Source: Massilibacteroides vaginae
GTDB taxonomy: Bacteria; Bacteroidota; Bacteroidia; Bacteroidales; Tannerellaceae
Assembly (NCBI RefSeq): GCF_900178525.1
Contig: NZ_FXDJ01000006.1
Location: forward strand, 310,001-374,000
Direction: 5' to 3'
DNA length: 64,000 nucleotides
Below are positions 36,009 to 44,655 of the stretch, one piece after another (positions within the stretch are counted from its first letter, which is position 1; every line of letters starts with the position of its first letter). The notes beneath the pieces are model-generated. The model saw only the letters and a program-made list of their open reading frames with translations, was not told the origin of the DNA and made no database searches. The position numbers were made by a program, and so were the translations under genes.

Positions 36009-36725
36009 TCAATAACTAAGAATAACATGATATCTATATTCATAATACATTGAATTAACAACATGTAGTTTCAAACCATATTTATTTGCAAGCGATTCAA
36101 AAAAGAATGGTGGATACATATATCCCATTTCAGATACGGTAGTACCCTTTATTGTTTTGCCTAACGCACGTAAGCGCCCTACTATCAATCTGAACAAAAC
36201 ACTCATGTTAAAATTCGGACTTTTGAATAGTTTGGACCGCCATAGTTCGTACGTTCTGGAATCAACAACATCAAAAAAACACAAACGTCCATTGGCGGCT
36301 AAGTGAGGAAGAGCATTACAAATAAACATTTCAATTTGTTTCTTATCAAGATACTGAATTACCTGACCTGCCGTTATGCGATCGAATTTATAAACTTCCC
36401 CTAAATCTTTTTCGATTTGCCGCCATACCTGTGAGTCATCCGCATGCAGAAGTCGGACTTTATCAATAGAATTAAATTGCTCTAATCGTATTGCTGCACT
36501 TTTCAACATAGAGGCAGAGAAGTCTGCTCCTACATTAAAATCATAAACCCTACTATAATAGGTCAACAGCTCTGCCGCACCACAACCAAAGTCCAAAATA
36601 GACTTTCCTCCTTCAAGAAGAAAAAGTTTTTCCTTTGCTTCATTTTCCATGAAGTCTTCATCTTGTCGGCGATGTTGTCCATCGGTTTTGTCTGCCCAAT
36701 AATCTTTCCAATATATTTTATTCAT
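36009..36725 (-). CDS. class I SAM-dependent methyltransferase
   Basis: 238 residues. The SAM-binding motif I is ILDFGCGAAEL, followed by the acidic strand FNVGADFSASML, the ADDS stretch, and the FDRITAGQVIQYLDK and LCFFDVVDS strands. No DNA- or RNA-methylase motif is seen; the substrate is unknown and may be a small molecule. It stands alone with no clear -7 box near its start. Confidence 0.8.
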   Translation of the reverse strand: MNKIYWKDYWADKTDGQHRRQDEDFMENEAKEKLFLLEGGKSILDFGCGAAELLTYYSRVYDFNVGADFSASMLKSAAIRLEQFNSIDKVRLLHADDSQVWRQIEKDLGEVYKFDRITAGQVIQYLDKKQIEMFICNALPHLAANGRLCFFDVVDSRTYELWRSKLFKSPNFNMSVLFRLIVGRLRALGKTIKGTTVSEMGYMYPPFFFESLANKYGLKLHVVNSMYYEYRYHVILSY

Positions 36726-37067
36726 AGTTTTTTAAATAACAAGGGTTCGGTATATCAATAAGAAAAGAGTTTTTCCTGAACCGGTTTCTTTTCCGGATAC
36801 GGTTTTTATTGCCGTATTATTAACCCCAAAATGCCTCTACCCACTTCAACCTATTTTCCTGTACAAAAATTATGCCCTTTTATCGCAGCAAGTAAACCCG
36901 GATAGATCGGTTTAAATTTTTGACCCGTTCCGATTCTTCCACAACAAGAGATTTGCAAAAAAACAGTTGCAATTTACTATTTTTATTGTAAAACAACAGT
37001 AAATGCATCATTATTCTATTAAATTAATCCTACGTCCATTTTCTCCTTTTCTGTTATATTGATCTTG
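36726..37067. other. non-coding stretch, nothing clear
   Basis: I see no credible gene here. There is one weak hairpin (TACGG / CCGTA near 36796) and otherwise unstructured AT-rich sequence up to the start of the repeat island. Confidence 0.5.
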
Positions 37068-37135
37068 TCTTTCTTTGTCAGCCCCTCTTTCTTTGTCATC
37101 CCGACTCCCCTCCCTGTCATCTCGACCTCCCTCCC
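37068..37135. repeat. degenerate short tandem repeats at left edge of repeat island
   Basis: About four imperfect units with CTTTGTCATCCCGACTCCCC or CCCTGTCATCTCGACCTCCC character lead into the first hairpin element. A similar stretch in inverted orientation (CATGACAAAGAGGGAGGGAA and onward) closes the island at 38734-38769. Confidence 0.65.
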
Positions 37136-37430
37136 TGTCATCTCGACCGAAGTGGAGAGATCTCCGCATATAGCGTAAATCGATCGTAATCAGACGGGAT
37201 GAGATCCTTCGACAAGCTCAGGATGACAGTGGTATTCAAATGATTATTAGATGGATTTGTGGATAAGGGCGAAAGATTTTTCGCCCCTACGAACACCGAC
37301 CAACTCTCCCTGTCAACCAAATCTCCCTATTTGTCATCTCGACCGAAGTGGAGAGATCTCTGCATATAGCTTCGTTAAACGGTAAAAGGACAGATAGGAA
37401 TCACATGGGATAAGTTCCTTCTTTCGTCAT
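37136..37430. repeat. composite intergenic repeat, copy 1
   Basis: Element E1 (37136-37228, 93 bp) has imperfect terminal inverted repeats: TGTCATCTCGACCGAAGTGG at the left and CGACAAGCTCAGGATGACA at the right. A 103-bp spacer follows, holding the stem GGGCGAAA / TTTCGCCC (37267-37286). A second element (E2, from 37332) has an intact left end and a decayed right end near 37430. Copy 2 at 38471-38740 has the same order. These sequences resemble intergenic hairpin repeats widespread in Bacteroidota. Confidence 0.8.
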
Positions 37431-37472
37431 TGTAGAAAACTTTGTAATCTACACTGATGGAGTCGGGATTTC

Positions 37473-38243
37473 TTATTTATAAATAACTTTTTCCCATTCC
37501 CCCCCTCCAATCACATCTCTGAGCCTTTCTACTCCATGTTCCTTTAATAATTTCGAGAAATACGCTTCGCCATCTTCTTCAACAATTCCTTTTTTTGAGA
37601 ATGATAATTTCTTCAATTTACCATTATTTAAAGCCCATAATTCCTTCATTGGATAGATAAAAAACACTTCCATATTAGCCTGACCTTGTAAATAGGTTTT
37701 AAAATGAGAGTAATTGAATTTTTGCTTGGAAGTTTCTAATTGTAACGTAGAAGAGACTGAAAGAGTAGAATCACTATAGCCTGGAGGTATCCGATAGTCT
37801 TCAAAATCCTCATCATCTAAATTATCCATCATTTTTTTCTGCCATCCTAGAGAAATACCTTTAACAATATAGATAAAATTTATATAATTATTTCTTTCTA
37901 TAAATGCTATTTGAGAATAAGGATCATAATTATAATCTATCAAATCAATCAAAAGTAAATCGTCCTCATTAATATTATTCGACAAATATTTAAGAGTTAG
38001 GATTGGCATGCAAAATTTAATACCTGCAGTGTCTGCAAGTTGAAGTTTTCCTGAAAAATGTTTATCTCTTGAATATTTATTAGACCTGTTAATACCTTCA
38101 TTATATTGATCGATCCCTTGGAGGAATATCTCTTTCGCACATTCTTTATACAATTTATCATCAAATGATGATTGTGAGAATGTGCATGGATTGTATATAG
38201 ACACAATTACAAATATAAATAATGTACGCATAATGTATTTCAT
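37473..38243 (-). CDS. orphan secreted hypothetical protein between composite repeats
   Basis: 256 residues; the start may be the ATG at 38231 in place of 38243. A signal peptide is visible (LFIFVIVSIYNPCTFSQ). The rest is rich in Asn, Lys, Ile and Tyr with no domain I recognise. The coding sequence is visibly more AT-rich than the surrounding core genes, which suggests acquisition. It has its own -7 box and sits alone between two direct copies of a composite repeat. Function unknown. Confidence 0.6.
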   Translation of the reverse strand: MKYIMRTLFIFVIVSIYNPCTFSQSSFDDKLYKECAKEIFLQGIDQYNEGINRSNKYSRDKHFSGKLQLADTAGIKFCMPILTLKYLSNNINEDDLLLIDLIDYNYDPYSQIAFIERNNYINFIYIVKGISLGWQKKMMDNLDDEDFEDYRIPPGYSDSTLSVSSTLQLETSKQKFNYSHFKTYLQGQANMEVFFIYPMKELWALNNGKLKKLSFSKKGIVEEDGEAYFSKLLKEHGVERLRDVIGGGEWEKVIYK

Positions 38244-38470
38244 AAGTGAATTGTTTGTGATAAAAACATATAAACATCTTCAAAAATCCCGGCACATATT
38301 TCCAAAATTATCGGTGATATTGTGTTATTCCATTCTGATAATCGCGACACATAGAATAAAGATACCCAACCACCATTACCCTATTTCATAGTATACAACC
38401 GTTATCGTAAAATAGCGGTCTGCAATAATAGAGTTTTTCCGTTATTCCGGCAAGAATCAATGAAAAAAAT
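38244..38470. other. intergenic region upstream of the orphan gene
   Basis: Apart from the -7 box at 38303-38310 I see no structure until the repeat begins at 38471. Confidence 0.45.
38303..38310 (-). promoter_or_regulatory. -7 promoter box TAATTTTG for the orphan secreted protein
   Basis: TAnnTTTG match on the minus strand 59 bp upstream of the start at 38243. Confidence 0.4.
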
Positions 38471-38740
38471 TGAGAGATCTCTGCATATAGCGTAATCAGA
38501 CGACAATCAGATGGGATGAGATCCTTCGACAGGCTCAGGATGACAGTGGTATTCAAATGATTATTAGATGGATTGTGGATAAGGGCGAAAGATTTTTCGC
38601 CCCTACGAACACCGACCAAATCTCCCTGTCAACCAAATCTCCCTATTTGTCATCTCGACCGAAGTGGAGAGATCTCTGCATGGAGCTTCGTTAAATAATA
38701 GTCTGATGGTATGAGATGTTTCGACAAGCTCAACATGACA
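38471..38740. repeat. composite intergenic repeat, copy 2
   Basis: Direct-orientation copy of the unit at 37136. The first element (E3) lacks its left end and runs to 38545. A 102-bp spacer with the stem GGGCGAAA / TTTCGCCC (38583-38602) follows. The last element E4 (38648-38740) is complete and again 93 bp. About 224 bp (38472-38695) align with 37155-37379 with few differences. Confidence 0.8.
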
Positions 38741-38862
38741 AAGAGGGAGGGAAGTCGGAATGACAAAGGCGACCGGGTGCGTTTTTTGTTTAAAAAGTGA
38801 TGTTGGTTTTGTGGGAAAAAGGGCTAAAAAAAAGGGCTGTAAAAAGACATTACTATATCTTT

Positions 38863-38955
38863 AAAAAGATATCCTTTATTTTTTGAAAGATATCCTTTAT
38901 TTTTTCAAAAATAACCTTTATGTTTTTCGGGCTTTTAAAGAGGCTGATTATCAGC
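38863..38955 (-). repeat. intergenic palindrome plus AT-rich unit repeat, locus C
   Basis: Three tandem units of exactly 22 bp (38863-38884, 38885-38906, 38907-38928): the first two share AAAGATATCCTTTATTTTTT, the third reads AAAAATAACCTTTATGTTTT. They are followed by CGGGCTTTT and the palindrome GCTGAT-T-ATCAGC (38943-38955). Read on the minus strand the order matches loci A (14122) and B (26042). It lies about 100 bp before the cobalamin riboswitch. Confidence 0.82.
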
Positions 38956-39045
38956 GTTATACAAACGGGCTCAAAACAGGTTGTTTGCTACTGGTTTTTT
39001 CTTGAAAAAATGTGCTGCTTGAGGGTGCATGATTTTTATTTTTTC

Positions 39046-39053
39046 TATATTTG
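39046..39053 (+). promoter_or_regulatory. -7 promoter box TATATTTG of the riboswitch/carboxylase operon
   Basis: Perfect TAnnTTTG placed just before the riboswitch, as expected for a leader RNA. Confidence 0.5.
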
Positions 39054-39059
39054 CTCCTG

Positions 39060-39235
39060 AATTGGTTCTTCTATCCTTGTTCAGGGATAAGAAGATTAAA
39101 AAGGGAATCAGGTGAGAATCCTGAACAGACCCGCTGCTGTGATGCTCTGCGAACAGCTTCAACATAAACCATTGCCACTGGTTATCCGGGAAGGCGTTGA
39201 AGCAAGAGCCAGTCAGAAGACCTGCCATTCGTAAT
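39060..39235 (+). promoter_or_regulatory. cobalamin riboswitch
   Basis: The conserved B12 core is visible in order: AAGGGAATCAGGTGAGAATC, ACAGACCCGCTGCTGTGATG, a side stem CTTCAAC / GTTGAAG (39158-39164 with 39196-39202) around GCCACTG and GGGAAGGC, then GAGCCAGTCAGAAGACCTGC. A following hairpin CATCC / GGATG (39245-39266) may be the kissing-loop or expression platform. The first gene downstream on this strand is the biotin carboxylase at 39441, about 200 nt away. The family normally senses adenosylcobalamin; no clear T-run terminator is seen, so translational control is possible. Confidence 0.92.
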
Positions 39236-39440
39236 AATGATTTACATCCTCGAGGAGTATGGGATGAAGGTCACGTTTGTTAGTTAAGTTGATTTATAAA
39301 ATGAAAAAAAATGAAGGGAGCCACGAACAAGGGTCTTCTTTTGTTTGTTTGGGTATATGATAACGTTATGTTGTCCGGAAATCTATTGTGCGGTCATTGA
39401 GGATCTGCAATAGAATACCAGAAATTTAATTGAATGAATT

Positions 39441-40955
39441 ATGATTAAAAAAGTATTGGTAGCCAACAGAGGCGAAATCGCCTTGCGAATTATGCGTTCG
39501 TGCCGGGAAATGGAAATACTGACAGTAGCTGTGTTTTCGGAAGCAGACCGCACTTCAAAGCATGTGCTTTATGCTGATGAAGCGTCTTGCATCGGTCCGG
39601 CTTCGTCTATTGAGAGTTACCTGAACATTGAAGCGGTGATCCGGGCAGCCAAAAAACATGGGGCCGACGCGATTCACCCCGGATATGGCTTTCTTTCAGA
39701 AAATGATGAATTTGTACGCCGTTGCGAAAAGGAAGGTATCATTTTTATTGGGCCAACCGCCGAAACGATGATTGCGATGGGTGATAAGATTATGGCCCGC
39801 AAGCAAATGATTTCGGCAGGTGTGCCGGTAGTGCCGGGTACACAAGACAGTATTTCCGACCTTGCGGAAGTGCATCGCTTATGTAAAGAGATTGGATTTC
39901 CGGTTATGCTGAAAGCGTCTATGGGCGGTGGCGGAAAAGGAATGCGACTTATTAATAATGAAAGCGAAGTAGATGAGGCCTTCGAGACTGCTCGTTCTGA
40001 AGCTTTTTCTTCTTTCGGTGACGATACGGTCTATTTGGAGAAATTTGTGGAAGGTCCGCATCACATCGAATTCCAGATATTGGGAGACAAACACGGTAAC
40101 GTGATCCACCTTTGTGAGCGTGAATGTTCTATTCAACGCCGCAACCAAAAGATAGTAGAAGAAAGTCCCTCGCCATTCATTACACCGGAACTAAGGCGTG
40201 AAATGGGCGAGAAAGCGGTTGCCGCTGCCAAGTCGGTTAATTATATAGGAGCAGGCACCATTGAATTTCTTGTTGATAAAAACCGGAACTTCTACTTCCT
40301 CGAAATGAATACCCGTTTGCAGGTTGAACATCCTATCACTGAAGAGGTGTTGGGTATTGATCTGGTGAAGGAGCAGATTCATGTAGCCAACGGCGAACCG
40401 CTACGTTTCAAGCAAAGCGAGATTTCTCAACGCGGACATGCGATAGAATGCCGTATCTGCGCGGAAGATACGGAAAACAATTTTATGCCTTCGCCCGGTG
40501 TTATCCGCCAACTTATCGAACCAACCGGAATTGGCGTTCGTATGGACAGCAACGTGTATGAAGGGTATGAAATACCTATTTATTACGACCCGATGATTGG
40601 GAAACTGATTGTATGGGCCACGAATCGCAAGTATGCCATAGAGCGAATGAGACGGGTTTTGTATGAGTACAAAATAGCGGGACTCAAAACGAACATCAGT
40701 TATTTGCGCCGCATCATGGATGTGCCTGATTTCGTTAACGGCGACTATACAACCGCCTTTATCGCAAACAACAATAAACTGTTAAACCCGGAGGTAAACA
40801 AAGACAATGAGGAAATCGAAAATATCGCGTTGATCGCTTCTTATATTGATTATCTGGTAAATCTGGAAGAAAACACCAATGAGAACTCGCAGGATAATCG
40901 TCCGATCAGTCGCTGGAGGGAATTCGGATTGCAAAAAGGCGTATTAAGAATCTAA
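39441..40955 (+). CDS. acyl-CoA carboxylase biotin carboxylase subunit
   Basis: 504 residues. N-terminus KKVLVANRGEIALRIMRSCR, ATP-grasp loop KASMGGGGKGMRLI, metal and catalytic EMNTRLQVEHPITE and the C-terminal region define a biotin carboxylase. It carboxylates biotin with ATP and bicarbonate. The next two genes supply the biotin carrier (10-bp gap) and the carboxyltransferase. Substrate is probably propionyl-CoA/methylmalonyl-CoA, from the operon type and the B12 riboswitch; acetyl-CoA is not excluded. Confidence 0.92.
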   Translation: MIKKVLVANRGEIALRIMRSCREMEILTVAVFSEADRTSKHVLYADEASCIGPASSIESYLNIEAVIRAAKKHGADAIHPGYGFLSENDEFVRRCEKEGIIFIGPTAETMIAMGDKIMARKQMISAGVPVVPGTQDSISDLAEVHRLCKEIGFPVMLKASMGGGGKGMRLINNESEVDEAFETARSEAFSSFGDDTVYLEKFVEGPHHIEFQILGDKHGNVIHLCERECSIQRRNQKIVEESPSPFITPELRREMGEKAVAAAKSVNYIGAGTIEFLVDKNRNFYFLEMNTRLQVEHPITEEVLGIDLVKEQIHVANGEPLRFKQSEISQRGHAIECRICAEDTENNFMPSPGVIRQLIEPTGIGVRMDSNVYEGYEIPIYYDPMIGKLIVWATNRKYAIERMRRVLYEYKIAGLKTNISYLRRIMDVPDFVNGDYTTAFIANNNKLLNPEVNKDNEEIENIALIASYIDYLVNLEENTNENSQDNRPISRWREFGLQKGVLRI

Positions 40956-40965
40956 CGAAAACAAG

Positions 40966-41505
40966 ATGGAAATTCATATAGGAGATAGAATTGCGGATGT
41001 TTCGCTTGTAAACAAAGAGGGCAATAGTGTAAGTATAGCTATTGACGGGGTTTTGTATGATGTTGATGTTGTAATGACCGAGAATGGTGCTTGCTCGATT
41101 TTGCATGACGGTAAATCGTACAATGCCGGACTGACCCGTTCTAACGGAGGCAAAAACTACAAAGTGAATATGCACTTTTCGTCATACACGGTTGATATTG
41201 TAGACACACAAGCTAAATACCTGCGCATGAAAAAGAGTAATAAGGAGAAACAAAACGACAATATAGCTTCTCCAATGCCGGGTAAAGTAGTCAAGATTCC
41301 GGTAAAAGTGGGAGATCGGCTGAATGCGGGTGATACGGCTGTTGTTATTGAAGCAATGAAAATGCAGAGTAACTACAAAGTAAACGCGGATTGTTTAATT
41401 AAAGATATCTTAGTACAAGAAGGGGATGCCGTAAACGCAAACCAGGTGCTTATCGCTTTAGACATTTTAACTGAAGGAAACAATGGAGAAGGAACAACAA
41501 TATAA
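40966..41505 (+). CDS. biotin carboxyl carrier protein of acyl-CoA carboxylase
   Basis: 179 residues. The last 80 residues are a biotinyl domain: ASPMPGKVVKIPVKVGD, and the biotinylation site EAMKM with K132. The N-terminal 90 residues form a beta-rich extension typical of Bacteroidota carriers of methylmalonyl/propionyl-CoA enzymes. It shuttles carboxybiotin between the neighbouring subunits. Its end overlaps the next gene by 23 bp. Confidence 0.93.
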   Translation: MEIHIGDRIADVSLVNKEGNSVSIAIDGVLYDVDVVMTENGACSILHDGKSYNAGLTRSNGGKNYKVNMHFSSYTVDIVDTQAKYLRMKKSNKEKQNDNIASPMPGKVVKIPVKVGDRLNAGDTAVVIEAMKMQSNYKVNADCLIKDILVQEGDAVNANQVLIALDILTEGNNGEGTTI

Positions 41506-43015
41506 TAGATTTCAGGAATTAGATAAAACGGCCGAATTGGGTGGTGGAGCCGACAAACTGCAAAAGATACATGACGCCGGACGCATGTCGGCCCGTGAGC
41601 GTATAGCAATGCTTTTAGACAAAGGCACGTTTGTAGAGTTGGATAAATTCGTGACTCACCGCTGTTCAAACTTCGGCATGGAAAAAACGAAGATAGCAGG
41701 AGACGGTATTGTTTCCGGCTATGGAAAAGTAGACGGACGTCAGGTTTTTGTTTACGCCTATGATTTCACCGCATACGGTGGAACACTGAGTAAAACAAAT
41801 GCGGCTAAAATAGTGAAAGTACAGACTCTGGCACTGAAAAACGGAGCTCCGGTTATCGCACTGAATGATTCCGGCGGAGCACGTATTCAGGAAGGGGTGG
41901 ATAGTCTTGCCGGCTATGCCTCCATCTTCTATCAGAACACAATGGCTTCGGGTGTGATTCCTCAACTATCTGCTATCCTTGGGCCTTGTGCCGGTGGCGC
42001 GTGTTATTCTCCGGCGTTAACCGATTTTATTTTCATGGTAAAAGAAAAAAGTCACATGTTTGTGACCGGTCCGGATGTTGTTAAAACAGTTACGCATGAA
42101 GAGGTAGATAAAGAAGAGTTAGGAGGTGCTTATACGCATAACAGCAAAAGTGGAGTTGCTCATTTTCTTGGCAACACCGAAGAGGAAACGTTAATGAGTA
42201 TCCGCGAACTGCTTAGCTTCCTGCCTTCAAATAATATGGAAGACGCGCCTATCAAGCCGGTAAACGACGACATCAACCGTGAGGTCGACACATTGGACGA
42301 AGTTGTGCCTTCCGATCCGAATATCCCCTACGATATTAAAGATATAATCGAACCGGTTGTAGATGATCAGTATTTCTTTGAGGTAATGCCTCACTTTGCT
42401 AAAAACATTGTAGTAGGCTTTGCCCGTATGGCCGGTCAGTCAGTCGGCATCGTAGCCAATCAACCGGCGTATCTTGCCGGTGTATTAGATATTGATGCAT
42501 CGGACAAAGCGGCTCGCTTTATTCGTTTCTGCGACTGCTTCAACATTCCCTTAGTAACCTTTGAAGACGTTCCGGGTTTCCTTCCGGGCTGCGGACAAGA
42601 ACATGCCGGAATTATCCGCCACGGTGCTAAAATTGTTTACGCTTACGCGGAAGCTACCGTTCCAAAGGTTACGCTGATCACCAGAAAAGCGTATGGAGGA
42701 GCCTACATCGTTATGTCGAGCAAAGAAACCGGTGGCGATATCAACTTAGCCTACCCTACTGCCGAAATCGCGGTTATGGGAGCTGAAGGAGCTGTAAATA
42801 TCCTTTACAGAAAAGCAGACGAAGCCGCTAAAAAGCAAGCTATGGAGGAATATAAAGAAAAATTCTCCAATCCTTATCGCGCGGCAGAGGCCGGTTATAT
42901 CGACGAGATCATTCTTCCGAGACAAACACGCCGGAAATTGATACAGGCATTAGATATGGCGAAGAATAAAAGCCATAGTAATCCGCCTAAAAAACATGGG
43001 AATATGCCCTTATAA
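41483..43015 (+). CDS. acyl-CoA carboxylase carboxyltransferase subunit (propionyl/methylmalonyl-CoA type)
   Basis: 510 residues, single-chain crotonase-fold carboxyltransferase. Both halves are present: NDSGGARIQEGVDSLAGY with GPCAGGACYSPALTDF, and LVTFEDVPGFLPGCGQEH with RKAYGGAYIVMSSKE. The size and motifs fit PccB/MmdA-type enzymes, which carboxylate propionyl-CoA or run the reverse reaction. With the two upstream subunits it completes a three-part enzyme under the cobalamin riboswitch. Confidence 0.92.
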   Translation: MEKEQQYNRFQELDKTAELGGGADKLQKIHDAGRMSARERIAMLLDKGTFVELDKFVTHRCSNFGMEKTKIAGDGIVSGYGKVDGRQVFVYAYDFTAYGGTLSKTNAAKIVKVQTLALKNGAPVIALNDSGGARIQEGVDSLAGYASIFYQNTMASGVIPQLSAILGPCAGGACYSPALTDFIFMVKEKSHMFVTGPDVVKTVTHEEVDKEELGGAYTHNSKSGVAHFLGNTEEETLMSIRELLSFLPSNNMEDAPIKPVNDDINREVDTLDEVVPSDPNIPYDIKDIIEPVVDDQYFFEVMPHFAKNIVVGFARMAGQSVGIVANQPAYLAGVLDIDASDKAARFIRFCDCFNIPLVTFEDVPGFLPGCGQEHAGIIRHGAKIVYAYAEATVPKVTLITRKAYGGAYIVMSSKETGGDINLAYPTAEIAVMGAEGAVNILYRKADEAAKKQAMEEYKEKFSNPYRAAEAGYIDEIILPRQTRRKLIQALDMAKNKSHSNPPKKHGNMPL

Positions 43016-43081
43016 ACCGAAAAGATATAATTACATACATAGTATTAGTTTAGTTAGAAATGTTCAATAATGTGTTAAGAG

Positions 43082-43109
43082 GCCTCCGCTGAAGCGATTC
43101 ACCGGAGGC
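43082..43109 (+). terminator. possible terminator after the carboxylase operon
   Basis: Stem GCCTCCG / CGGAGGC with a 14-nt loop, 66 bp after the stop. The following TTCGTCCTTA is a weak T-run. Confidence 0.5.
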
Positions 43110-43163
43110 TTCGTCCTTATGCACATTTTCAGACAAAGTGTGCAGTTTAATAAAAAACTATCT

Positions 43164-43171
43164 TATCTTTG
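43164..43171 (+). promoter_or_regulatory. -7 promoter box TATCTTTG for the FadL-like porin
   Basis: Perfect TAnnTTTG 59 bp upstream of the start at 43231. Confidence 0.5.
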
Positions 43172-43230
43172 ACCCGTTTTTCTGTCTCTGCGAGAGGAAA
43201 AACACACACGTATAACTAATTTAATTATTT

Positions 43231-44571
43231 ATGAAGAGAGTTTTACTTTTCGCATGCTTAGCCATGCTTCCTTTGTCTTATGCAGCAGCAGAAGGATATC
43301 AGGTAAATGTTCAAAGCACGAAGCAATCCGGCATGGGACATGTCGGAGCAGCAATGAAACTGGGAGCTGAAAGTATGCACTTTAACCCGGCCGGTCTCGG
43401 ATTTCTCGACAAGCAGATTGATCTGTCTGTAGGTGCTGCCGGCGTATTTTCGAAAGCTTCATACACTACGCTTGACGGTGCAAAGAAATTCAATAGCGAC
43501 AACGACCCAAGCACCCCCTTGTATGCCTATGCCGGCTTTAAGATTTATGATAATCTTTCGGCAGGAATAAGCCTGAACACCCCTTATGGCAGCGCTATGA
43601 ACTGGGGCAAAAACTGGGCAGGAGCTCATCTGGTGCAGGATATTTCACTGAAAGCGTTTTCCCTCCAGCCTACCTTATCATATCGTCCATTCGATCGCCT
43701 GAGTATAGGAGCCGGAATGATGGTGATGTTTGGTAATTTCTCATTGAGCCGGGCGCTTTTTTCATCCGGCGACATGGCTGATTTGGCCGCTATGGTTCCC
43801 CAGTTGGCTCCATTGGCCGAGAAATACAAAGATATAACGCCTGTTTATGCTGAACTATCGGGTGATGCGGGTATAAAACTTGGCTTTAATGTAGGTGCCA
43901 TGTTTGATGTAAACGACCAACTTACCGTTGGTGTTTCTTACCGCTCGAAAGTTAACATGGAGGTAGGCGAAGGAACAGCTAAGATTGTATATGCGAATGA
44001 AGCTGAGATAAAACAAATACCCGGGTTGCAAATTCCTCCGCTGGATATGGGTTATCTTAATGCTCAGTTGCCTTTACCTTCAAACTTCAATGTTGGAGCA
44101 ACATACAAACCGAACGACAAATGGCTATTTTCGGGAGAGTTACAATTTGTTGGTTGGGGTGCCTATAAATCACTTAATGTGAAGTTTTATCCGGAAAAGG
44201 ATTTAGGCAAATACAACATTTCCGCTCCTAAGAATTACGAGAATACAATCATTTACAGAGCAGGTGCTCAATATGCATTGACCGAACGTTTTGATCTTCG
44301 CTTAGGTGCTTACTTCGATGAATCACCGGTAAAAAGTGATTTTCTGAATCCCGAAACGCCAAGTATGGACAAACTGGGACTCACTACAGGATTCTCATTC
44401 CGTCCGGCTGAAGCATTTTCAATCGATTTCGCCTTTAATTATGTGACCGGATTTGGTCGAACAGGTTCTTACACCGATAAGGCGACTTTAACACAACAAC
44501 CTCGAAAATTTGAAGGAGAATATGATGTTCACGCGTTTACAGTAGCGCTTGGATTAGCTTATACTTTCTAA
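43231..44571 (+). CDS. FadL/OMPP1-family outer membrane transport protein
   Basis: 446 residues with signal peptide (VLLFACLAMLPLSYAAAE). The OMPP1/FadL/TodX pattern is clear: GMGHVGAAMKLGAESMHFNP with AGLGFLD (the conserved NPA region), DQLTVGVSYRSKV and repeated barrel strands ending FTVALGLAYTF. It should transport hydrophobic compounds such as fatty acids across the outer membrane. It is monocistronic with its own promoter and terminator. Confidence 0.92.
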   Translation: MKRVLLFACLAMLPLSYAAAEGYQVNVQSTKQSGMGHVGAAMKLGAESMHFNPAGLGFLDKQIDLSVGAAGVFSKASYTTLDGAKKFNSDNDPSTPLYAYAGFKIYDNLSAGISLNTPYGSAMNWGKNWAGAHLVQDISLKAFSLQPTLSYRPFDRLSIGAGMMVMFGNFSLSRALFSSGDMADLAAMVPQLAPLAEKYKDITPVYAELSGDAGIKLGFNVGAMFDVNDQLTVGVSYRSKVNMEVGEGTAKIVYANEAEIKQIPGLQIPPLDMGYLNAQLPLPSNFNVGATYKPNDKWLFSGELQFVGWGAYKSLNVKFYPEKDLGKYNISAPKNYENTIIYRAGAQYALTERFDLRLGAYFDESPVKSDFLNPETPSMDKLGLTTGFSFRPAEAFSIDFAFNYVTGFGRTGSYTDKATLTQQPRKFEGEYDVHAFTVALGLAYTF

Positions 44572-44589
44572 GTTTTTTGATTATAACTA

Positions 44590-44632
44590 AAAAAGCCGGC
44601 ATTGAGACTAAACGCTCATGCCGGCTTTTTTT
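44590..44632. terminator. bidirectional intrinsic terminator
   Basis: Stem AAAAAGCCGGCAT(T)GAG with CTCATGCCGGCTTTTTT, one bulged T, 8-nt loop. It serves the porin and the convergent phosphorylase. Confidence 0.85.
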
Positions 44633-44655
44633 ATGTTATACTTTTGCTTGTTGTA

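Noticed and set aside
37138-37320. 60-residue open frame with ILSLSKDLIPSD, and a similar 77-residue frame at 38386-38619
   Set aside because: Both are translations of the same intergenic hairpin repeat; the LSLSKDL peptide is a familiar artefact of that repeat.
38971-39228. 85-residue minus-strand open frame
   Set aside because: It is antisense to the cobalamin riboswitch, whose conserved core explains the sequence.
39301-39360. 19-codon open frame between the riboswitch and the biotin carboxylase gene
   Set aside because: Too short and without a clear ribosome site; a leader peptide is possible but not supported.
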